This document shows positions 8,760 through 13,884 of a DNA stretch of 13,884 nucleotides, in pieces. Source of the DNA: Pseudonocardiales bacterium. Its GTDB lineage: Bacteria > Actinomycetota > Actinomycetes > Mycobacteriales > Jatrophihabitantaceae. The translations under genes and the position numbers were made by a program. The stretch lies in contig JAODNL010000644.1 in assembly GCA_025465405.1 (NCBI GenBank), positions 1 to 13,884 of the forward strand. Reading direction: 5' to 3'. The notes under the pieces were generated by a model. It was not told the DNA's origin. It saw only the letters and a list, made by a program, of their open reading frames with translations, and did not search any database. Every line of letters starts with the position of its first letter. Position 1 is the first letter of the stretch.

Positions 8760-10103
8760 TCACGCCTTATGCCAGGTATCTACCTCGACGGTGCCGGGGA
8801 TCTTGACCTCGAGATTGTTGAAGTAGTTCATCAGGGTCCTACGAAAGAGGTCCCCGGCTACGGGTCCACCCAGTTTCAAGAGCTGCTTCTGGACGGCTTT
8901 TCCCGAGCCGCGGAAGGAGTAGCCCTTCATGGCTTGCTCGTCCAGCCAGTCGCTGGAGACCCAGAGGTTCGGCTGGTCGAAGGTGATCTCGGCGTACCAC
9001 TTGGTGTTCTCGAGGAACTTCTGCTTCTCGGGAAGCTTGCCGTCCAGGACGAGCACATAGAAGGTGTTGGCCGTGTTGCCGTACCGGTTCCAGTCGCGAT
9101 CACCGGTATGGCCGCTCTTGCGCGTGTCGACTGGCGCCTTCGGCACGCCAGCGTCGCTCGCGGCTTCCTCAGCCGAGGCAGTCTTCGGCAGCAGGTTCAC
9201 TGCCATCGCGGACTTGATCTTCTTGAACGGCGGCGGGTCTTTGTCGGTTCCGGCGGTGGTGTAGTGCCTGAGCCGCCACTTGCTCATGTCGCCCATCTTG
9301 TACTTGGCGACGTCGATATCGGGTTCCACGTTCAGATCGGTGAGCGCCGAGTTCTCCAGGAACTTCTGGTTCTTGCTATCCGCAGGAATCATCGCCCGCA
9401 CGGCGTCTTGGAACGCGTAGGTGAACGCGGCGGATTCGACGACTGCGCTGGTGTAGGACGTACCGATCACGGCCATGATCTCTTCCTTGCTCGGCGCGCC
9501 CTTCTTCTTGGCGCCGGCGAAAATGCTCCTGACCTGCTCCTGCAACGTGTTGATGTCGAACGAGTCCGACGGCGCGAGCGTCGCCGTCAACGGCGACGAG
9601 AGCGGTGCCGTGAGTATCGGCGTGCTCTGCGTGACCTTCACGACCGTCTCGACGGCCGAGGTGATCGGCGCAGAGGTAGAGATCGGCTTCTGCGGTTGTG
9701 GAACAAGCCGGGGTTCGAGCGCGTCGAGCGTTGCGCTCGATCCCGTGTCGACTGCCGTCGCCGGCCCGGTCAGCCCCAGCAGGTCGACAACCTCATCCCA
9801 GCTGTACGTCTGCTGCTTGTCTTCGACCAGCTTGGCGACCTTCGGGTGGGTGTATTTGTCGGCCTGGTCCGGGTAGGCGTTCCGCAACTTCTGGCGAATG
9901 CCTTCGATAGTGAGCGTCGAATCGCTGTACAGGCGTCGCACCGCGGCCGGGGATCCGGATGGTTTGGACAACGCCAACCCGGCGACCGGCACAACTCGTC
10001 GGCCGGCAGTCGGTATCGAGATTTGCTCGGTAGGGGCCGGGGCGGCCGACTCGCGGTCGGTCGGTGTCGGTGCCTTGTCCGGCTGGAGCGCAAACGCCGT
10101 CAC
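8760..10103 (-). CDS. Uncharacterised 447-aa protein, candidate Tc-associated effector (ART-like C-terminus)
   Basis: I do not recognise the family with confidence. Residues 1-58 are Pro/Ala/Thr-rich and look disordered. A helical module at 62-112 (TIEGIRQKLRNAYPDQ, SWDEVVDLLG) is loosely echoed at 184-215 (DINTLQEQVRSIFAGA, SKEEIMAVIG), the two separated by a low-complexity Pro/Thr/Ser/Ala linker. The C-terminal domain (about 265-447) starts at WRLRHYTT (H280, Y281), has GNTANTFYVLVLDGKLP at 342-358 and ends with NNLEVKIPGTVEVDTWHK (E432). That order of an opening RHYT and a late E-V-x-V/I-P-G strand resembles H-Y-[E/D] ADP-ribosyltransferase toxins; this is inference. There is no signal peptide or membrane segment. 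The start is well fixed: an in-frame TGA lies nine codons upstream (10128-10130) and GTG is the only start codon in between, preceded by GGGGGGCGAAG. It converges on the TcB-TcC gene, suggesting cargo or accessory protein, but nothing proves a link. Confidence 0.8.
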   Translation of the reverse strand: MTAFALQPDKAPTPTDRESAAPAPTEQISIPTAGRRVVPVAGLALSKPSGSPAAVRRLYSDSTLTIEGIRQKLRNAYPDQADKYTHPKVAKLVEDKQQTYSWDEVVDLLGLTGPATAVDTGSSATLDALEPRLVPQPQKPISTSAPITSAVETVVKVTQSTPILTAPLSSPLTATLAPSDSFDINTLQEQVRSIFAGAKKKGAPSKEEIMAVIGTSYTSAVVESAAFTYAFQDAVRAMIPADSKNQKFLENSALTDLNVEPDIDVAKYKMGDMSKWRLRHYTTAGTDKDPPPFKKIKSAMAVNLLPKTASAEEAASDAGVPKAPVDTRKSGHTGDRDWNRYGNTANTFYVLVLDGKLPEKQKFLENTKWYAEITFDQPNLWVSSDWLDEQAMKGYSFRGSGKAVQKQLLKLGGPVAGDLFRRTLMNYFNNLEVKIPGTVEVDTWHKA

Positions 10104-10748
10104 CTTCGCCCCCCAGGCAAGGCCGAATCAGATGATCTTGCGGGACGTTACCACAGCGACCGGTCCGCGCGCACCGACAAGCGGGCGGCTCGCTCGTGGT
10201 TGCTGTTGTTTGGCCCACTCCGACGAGGTTGATCGATGACCGAGGAGACAAGAGCGAGTCGTATCGATCCGCCGGCCGGGAACGCGTTCGGTCGCGGTCG
10301 CGCGGCATGGCGTTGTTGTCGCGCTGATCGACGCCCGAATGTCGGCCAGATGGCCGAACGTCGCGACGCGTCCACGCACCCCGATGCCGGCGAGATGGCT
10401 GTGCAGAGGAGCTCCGTGTCTGGCGCCTCCGATGTGGTTCGACGTCCAAGTCGAGTGCGTTCGGGGCCTCGGCCGCGTCGAAAGATGCCTTAATCGCCGC
10501 ACGCTCGAGGGTGGTACGACGGCAGGTCGAACTTCGTTCGCTCCTAACGGGATCGGCCAGGCAATCGCCCCGGGCGTGCGCACTTTCCGTCTCGAGCATC
10601 TCGCTCACGTGGCGTGGCCGCGCAGGTCGATCAGTATGGCTCCGCCCGCGCTGGGTCCGCGGAGAATCGACTTGGACTTCGAGGGTTCACTGCAGCGGCC
10701 GCTTCGAACATTCTCGTGGCACGCTCGCTGGGTCGTGCAGGTTCATGC
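10104..10748. other. 645-base gap with no convincing gene
   Basis: This lies between the 3' end of the N-acetyltransferase gene and the 5' end of the 447-residue protein gene, both on the minus strand. Open frames exist on both strands, but all are Arg/Ser/Pro-rich composition artefacts of GC-rich DNA, without recognisable motifs or ribosome sites. The right part must hold the end of the N-acetyltransferase transcript; the left part near 10104-10170 must hold the promoter and leader of the 447-residue protein. I see no clear -35/-10 pair and no hairpin with a T-tract. Composition is not obviously AT-rich. It may be the remains of a lost gene, but no stretch reads as a known family. Confidence 0.5.
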
Positions 10749-11651
10749 TCAATCCTGGGTGGCTTGCCAGCGTCGGTGCGCTGCGAGGACGCCGCTCCAG
10801 AGCCGGTCACGCGCCTCGGGGGTGCTGGTGTGGAATCGCAGATCGAAGACGTCGGCGAGCAGGTCAAACCACTCCGCCCGGCGGGTCACCGGTTCCGCAG
10901 TATGCGGCCGGTCGCCGATACGACTCAGGATCAGACCGCGGATGACGTCCACGCCGGTGGCGTCGCGGCGTTCGGCCATCGCGACCTGGACGAACCCCGA
11001 CTCCGGTGACGTCGACAACCAGCGGTGCTTGGTTTCGAAATCGCCCATCCTCGCGTGACCTGACGTCCAGGTCATGCCGGCGAACCCCCCGCCAGGATCG
11101 TGGGTCAGATGCCAGCTAGATCCGCCGTCTGCCTGCTCGAGAGAGAGCCGGAAGGGCGGCTGGTCGTGCATCCCCGCGGCCAGCGGCAGCGGGTCGTACA
11201 GGGCATCGCCCAACCCGGTATCGACATACCAGACTCCGCTCGGGTTCGCCTCGGTCGGCAACTGATCCACCGTCAGCACCAGATGGTTGCCCATCACGGC
11301 TGCGTTGGGGCCTTCCGGGCCGTGTACACCTCCGATATGGCCGCGCACGGCGTAGCCGAGCGAACTCAGCAGCAAGCCCAACGCCCCGTTCATGTGATAG
11401 CAGTAGCCGCCCCGGCCATGCAGCGCGATGCGCGTTGCCGACTCGTTGGGGTCGATGTTCCAAGCCTCGCCGGCGTGGATCCACAGGGTTTCGTACGGCA
11501 CCCGCTCGACGTGGCGCTGTGTCAGCAACCGCAGACCCGCCACCGACGGCAGCTCGACCTCCACACCCAAGCGGGCCAGATACGCCTCCCGCACCCCGGG
11601 ATCCAACCGGGCCGACGACTCGAACACGGCCCTATTATGGCGGCGAGCCAC
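10749..11651 (-). CDS. nat: Arylamine N-acetyltransferase (NAT)
   Basis: NAT enzymes are cytosolic and move an acetyl (or other acyl) group from acyl-CoA to arylamines, arylhydrazines or related substrates through a Cys-His-Asp triad. The triad is visible: C84 in RGGYCYHMN, H123 in GNHLVLTV and D144 in YVDTGLGD. The fold signature VPYETLW (51-57) is also present. At 300 residues it is slightly longer than the usual 270-280, with an N-terminal extension before YLARLGV at 24-30, where NATs normally begin. The GTG at 11651 has no clear ribosome site; GTG at codon 9 (11627) is an alternative start. In most NATs the motif reads RGGxCxExN; here His replaces the Glu two residues after the Cys, as I believe some actinobacterial homologues also do. 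It is not clearly in an operon: 645 bases separate it from the next gene downstream. The substrate is unknown; some actinobacterial NAT homologues act in natural-product acylation. Confidence 0.92.
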   Translation of the reverse strand: MARRHNRAVFESSARLDPGVREAYLARLGVEVELPSVAGLRLLTQRHVERVPYETLWIHAGEAWNIDPNESATRIALHGRGGYCYHMNGALGLLLSSLGYAVRGHIGGVHGPEGPNAAVMGNHLVLTVDQLPTEANPSGVWYVDTGLGDALYDPLPLAAGMHDQPPFRLSLEQADGGSSWHLTHDPGGGFAGMTWTSGHARMGDFETKHRWLSTSPESGFVQVAMAERRDATGVDVIRGLILSRIGDRPHTAEPVTRRAEWFDLLADVFDLRFHTSTPEARDRLWSGVLAAHRRWQATQD

Positions 11652-11781
11652 GGAGCAGCGGTACGGAGAATCGGCGCACTAAATCTCCCTGCCGCCGCAC
11701 AGATCGGCAGTAAGTCGACCACCGTCAACCTGCACGGTCGCGCATAGTCGGCAACTTGTTTGCTGCGCCGCAAGCGGGAAA

Positions 11782-11823
11782 GTGGGCGGGTCGGACTCGA
11801 ACCGACGACCCAGGGATTATGAG
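11782..11823 (-). pseudogene. 3' half of a CAU-anticodon tRNA; probable attachment-site remnant
   Basis: Read on the minus strand, this is the 3' half of a tRNA beginning exactly at the anticodon loop. It has loop CTCATAA (anticodon CAU, Met or lysidine-type Ile), 3' anticodon strand TCCCT, a five-base variable loop, a T-arm GTCGG-TTCGAGT-CCGAC and the 3' acceptor strand CCGCCCA. A normal 5' half would need TGGGCGG (acceptor) and AGGGA directly before the loop; neither is in place, and I found no such 5' half within the next 300 bases. From memory it closely resembles the 3' half of a CAU tRNA of mycobacteria. Tyrosine-type integrases commonly recombine in the anticodon loop to the 3' end of tRNA genes and leave just such a 3' copy. 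No integrase lies in this window, so calling it an att site is inference; a decayed tRNA is the alternative. Confidence 0.6.
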
Positions 11824-11859
11824 GACTACCGGCCTCACCCCTGTGCGGATCCTCCACAC
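11811..11859 (-). other. Inverted repeats overlapping and flanking the tRNA fragment
   Basis: On the minus strand two hairpins can be drawn just 5' of and into the tRNA-like segment. The first is GTGTGGA paired with TCCGCAC around a three-base loop (11843-11859, one G-U). The second is CAGGG(G)TGAGG paired with CCTCA-TAAT-CCCTG (11811-11843), in which the anticodon-loop bases fall in an internal bulge. The second loop contains GGTAG, as D-loops do. Together with the T-arm these give three consecutive stems, but no acceptor stem closes them. They may be remnants of a mobile-element attachment region, or chance pairing in GC-rich DNA. There is no T-tract, so neither looks like an intrinsic terminator. 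Confidence 0.35.
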
Positions 11860-12119
11860 ATCAGGCTCTTCAGCATCCGCCGCGATCCTTACCGCGCCGA
11901 ATCCCCGTCTGTAACGATGATCCAGTTCCGCATGCCGCCACTCAGATCATCTCGCTGAATCGGACGGAGCGCCATGGCCCGAGGAACGAAGGCCAAGCCC
12001 CCAAATGCAAGTTGGCATAACCTCGCCTCGCTCGCTCAGCCTCGCACACGGACCTCGACGCTCCTGTCGGGCCGGCCACCGACCCAAGCGTGCGGCGAGC
12101 GCGACCGTCGCCGCCGGCA
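11860..12119. other. Non-coding stretch downstream of the oxidase gene
   Basis: This is the region between the stop of the FAD oxidoreductase and the tRNA remnant. No frame on either strand reads as a plausible protein, and no hairpin with a T-tract is apparent for ending the peroxidase-oxidase transcript. On the island reading it would be the first sequence of the inserted element next to its attachment site, but it holds no recognisable recombinase, direct repeat or known motif. Confidence 0.4.
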
Positions 12120-13274
12120 TCAGGAGACGCCGATCGGCCAGGTGTCCTGCGGCCGGTCTGGAAGCAGGAAGTCGACGTCATAGGACGTCCGCGCGCCGAT
12201 GGCGAACTCCGACGCGATCTCCCCGAGGACTGGCACGAACTTGAAGCCGGTTCCCGAGAGGCCACAGACGGCGACGACGTGTGGCAGTCCAGCGACGGGG
12301 CCGACGAGGCCCTGCATGCTGGTGCTGTAGCCCTCCATGTATACGGAGATGCGGACCGGGTCTGGATATAGGCCGGGAAGGAACTCAGCCACCATGTCGC
12401 GGAAGCCTTCCCGGTGCTCCGCGGTGATGCTCGGGTCAAGGTTGTCAGGATCGGCGACGATTTCAGGCACCTTGGCCGTCACACCAAGTTTGACGGTAGC
12501 CCCGTCGATACTCGGGAAGCCGTAGACGCGTACATCGCCGGTGCGTTGGAACACCGGGAATCGGTCTGGGTGATACGGCCCCATGTTGCGCGGAATGAAC
12601 CACGCCTGCAGCACGCGTCGAGTCTGTACGCGGGTCTGGAACTGTGGCAGTAGTCGCCGGAACCACGGCCCCGGTGCAACGACAGCCGCACCGAATCGGT
12701 AAGTGCCGTCATCGGCTACGACCGTGACGCCGTCTGCGTCCGGTTCGATGGCGAGAACTGCGACGTGGTCATGTATGGCTGCGCCGAGTGACCGCGCGGC
12801 TTCGACGCCGGCGACGACCGCCACTTGCGGGCGAACGTAGCCCGCGAGCGGGTCGAGAAGGCCGAGGTGATTCGGGTCGATCCGGTGCTCTGGGTATCGT
12901 TCGCGCAGCGCTTTGCTGCTCAGATGTTCGTGCGGCAGGTCGAAGGTGGTGACGCTCGTTTGCGCGTTGACGAGACTTGGGGCGCCGTCGGGGCCGATGA
13001 TCAAGCCGCCGTTGAGGTTGAGTAGATCACGCCCGGTTCGGGACTCGAGTGCTCGCCACAGGCGCTGGGACTCAACGACCAGCGGAACCTCCCGCGGGTC
13101 GCCCATGCCATGCGTGGCGAAGCGGCGACTCTCCCCGCCGGCGGCGCCGCGGTCGTGACCGAGCGCATGCTGCTCGAAGCCGTGGACGGACGATCCCGAC
13201 TCGGCGAGCCGCCACGTGGCCATGCTCCCGACAGATCCAAGCCCAACGACCGCGACATCCGCGTCGTAGATCAC
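12120..13274 (-). CDS. FAD-dependent amine oxidoreductase, DAO / monomeric sarcosine oxidase-like family
   Basis: Members of this family oxidise N-methyl or other secondary amino acids (sarcosine, N-methyltryptophan) or related amines in the cytosol, passing electrons to O2 and giving H2O2. A Rossmann FAD site opens the protein (GLGSVG at 11-16, then E34 in HGFEQ), followed by GAAGGESRR (43-51), the usual flavin-contact loop. The C-terminal family motif GLSGTGFKFVPVLGE (338-352) is clear. Length (384) matches the family's usual 370-400. The Cys that binds FAD covalently in monomeric sarcosine oxidase lies in a CMYT-like motif; the matching segment here is VYMEGYSTS (311-319) without Cys, so flavin is probably held non-covalently or the substrate class differs. 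The GTG start overlaps the stop of the upstream peroxidase gene (GTGA, 13271-13274), pointing to translational coupling in one operon. The substrate cannot be read from the sequence. Confidence 0.87.
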   Translation of the reverse strand: MIYDADVAVVGLGSVGSMATWRLAESGSSVHGFEQHALGHDRGAAGGESRRFATHGMGDPREVPLVVESQRLWRALESRTGRDLLNLNGGLIIGPDGAPSLVNAQTSVTTFDLPHEHLSSKALRERYPEHRIDPNHLGLLDPLAGYVRPQVAVVAGVEAARSLGAAIHDHVAVLAIEPDADGVTVVADDGTYRFGAAVVAPGPWFRRLLPQFQTRVQTRRVLQAWFIPRNMGPYHPDRFPVFQRTGDVRVYGFPSIDGATVKLGVTAKVPEIVADPDNLDPSITAEHREGFRDMVAEFLPGLYPDPVRISVYMEGYSTSMQGLVGPVAGLPHVVAVCGLSGTGFKFVPVLGEIASEFAIGARTSYDVDFLLPDRPQDTWPIGVS

Positions 13275-13777
13275 AGGAGCCCTTCGAGCGCATCGACAAT
13301 CGTCGGATCACTGGGAACCATCGTGTAACGGAAGCGTCGCGCGACCGACCCGTTCCGATCGATGAGGAACTTCTCGAAGTTCCACTCGATGTCGGCCGCC
13401 GGACCGTCGTCATATGCCGCCACCGCAAGCTGTTCGTAGAGCGGGTGCCGGCCAGGTCCGTTGACCTCGACCTTGCTGAACATCGGAAATGTAACTCCGT
13501 ACGACATCCGGCAGAAGTCGGATATCTCGTCGGACGAGCCAGGCTCCTCGTCGCCGAATTGATTGCACGGAAAGCCGAGCACAGTGAAGCCGCGGGATGA
13601 GTAACGCGCGTACAGATCCTGCAAGTCGGCATATTGCGGGGTACGCCCACACTGTGATGCGACGTTGGCCACGAGCATGACCTCGCCGCGGTAGATCATC
13701 AGCTGCTCTTGCGAACCATCAAGGCGCGTCGCGTTGATCTCGTAGATCGGCGCGGACGGTTCGATGACGTCACTCAT
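13271..13777 (-). CDS. gpx: Glutathione peroxidase-family thiol peroxidase (Cys type)
   Basis: Enzymes of this family reduce H2O2 and organic hydroperoxides; bacterial Cys forms usually draw on thioredoxin rather than glutathione. The signatures are present: NVASQCGRTPQY with the peroxidatic Cys, LGFPCNQFG with the family Gln and a second Cys, FCRMSYGVTFPMF, and WNFEKFLIDRNG with the Trp and Asn of the active-site tetrad. It has a Cys codon where some homologues have selenocysteine. I start it at the ATG at 13777 (168 residues, normal length) rather than the in-frame GTG at 13795, because a near-perfect ribosome site sits between them. Its stop overlaps the GTG of the FAD oxidoreductase by four bases. 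Co-translation with an H2O2-forming oxidase suggests it removes that product; this is inference. The promoter should lie right of 13795; none is recognisable before the window ends. Confidence 0.93.
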   Translation of the reverse strand: MSDVIEPSAPIYEINATRLDGSQEQLMIYRGEVMLVANVASQCGRTPQYADLQDLYARYSSRGFTVLGFPCNQFGDEEPGSSDEISDFCRMSYGVTFPMFSKVEVNGPGRHPLYEQLAVAAYDDGPAADIEWNFEKFLIDRNGSVARRFRYTMVPSDPTIVDALEGLL

Positions 13778-13780
13778 TCG

Positions 13781-13789
13781 TCCTCCTTT
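13781..13789 (-). promoter_or_regulatory. Shine-Dalgarno site deciding the peroxidase start
   Basis: AAAGGAGGA on the minus strand, with GGAGG ending four bases before the ATG at 13777. It lies inside the reading frame that would begin at the GTG at 13795 (whose extra residues are VSKGGR), which argues that the shorter ATG form is the real protein. Confidence 0.8.
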
Positions 13790-13884
13790 GCTCACGTCGA
13801 CGATCTACGGACGAGCTGTCGCCAGCGACGGCGATCGCGCCTCACCAATTCGCGGTCTCCAGTTCTCCAAGAGCTCTTCCGCCG

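Noticed and set aside
8591..8806. 71-codon plus-strand frame after the TcB-TcC gene
   Set aside because: It has an Arg-rich run, no ribosome site, and runs into the opposing gene; treated as possible debris rather than a gene.
8748..10232. Long plus-strand open frame of 494 codons
   Set aside because: It lies antisense to the 447-residue protein gene, is Arg-rich, has no recognisable motif, and the minus-strand protein has better composition and a well-fixed start.
10128..10608. Minus-strand open frames in the gap upstream of the 447-aa gene
   Set aside because: Low-complexity Arg/Thr/Pro composition, no motif and no ribosome site; typical chance frames in GC-rich DNA.
11782..11859. Complete functional tRNA-Met
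   Set aside because: The 5' sequence cannot form the acceptor stem with CCGCCCA, and no AGGGA sits directly before the anticodon loop, so only the 3' half is tRNA.
13771..13795. GTG at 13795 as start of the peroxidase
   Set aside because: The strong AAAGGAGGA site lies inside that extension and is placed for the ATG at 13777, which also gives the normal family length.
13869..13878. Palindrome AAGAGCTCTT as an operator of the peroxidase operon
   Set aside because: Ten bases at the window edge with no second copy and no known regulator site that I can match.

Overview
The DNA is strongly GC-rich with heavy G/C bias at codon third positions, and several genes use GTG starts. This fits a high-GC actinobacterium. 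The genus cannot be fixed from the window, although a tRNA remnant resembles the CAU-anticodon tRNAs of mycobacteria and their relatives (recalled, not searched).

Left part (1-8538, + strand): a Tc (toxin complex) locus. The window opens inside a TcA-type subunit. What is visible is its C-terminal third: helical domain, pore-forming hairpin and TcB-binding domain. Thirteen bases later comes one very large gene that fuses TcB to TcC: SpvB-like N-terminus, FG-GAP/VCBS propeller repeats, TcdB middle domains, RHS repeats, and the RHS core ending in a DPSG autoproteolysis-type motif. In known Tc toxins TcA forms the injection needle, and the TcB-TcC cocoon encloses the cleaved C-terminal effector of TcC. 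Here the segment after the core is not a recognisable enzyme. It is about 175 residues of Gly/Ala-rich hydrophobic sequence, a Pro/Gly linker and a short AT-richer tail.

Middle (8539-10748): a 221-base spacer that looks like decayed coding DNA, then a convergent gene on the minus strand for a 447-residue protein of no family I recognise with confidence. It has a disordered N-terminus, two similar-looking helical segments, a Pro/Thr/Ala-rich linker and a C-terminal domain whose motif layout recalls H-Y-[E/D] ADP-ribosyltransferase toxins. It is the most interesting candidate here: possibly a stand-alone effector or accessory protein of the Tc machine. About 645 bases without a convincing gene follow.

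Right part (10749-13884, minus strand): an arylamine N-acetyltransferase; a sequence matching the 3' half of a CAU-anticodon tRNA and lacking a normal 5' half, which is the usual look of an attachment-site remnant; then a two-gene operon, transcribed right to left, of a glutathione peroxidase-family protein and a DAO/sarcosine-oxidase-like FAD oxidoreductase. These two overlap by four bases, pairing a probable H2O2-producing oxidase with a peroxidase. No integrase, transposase, CRISPR array or rRNA was seen.
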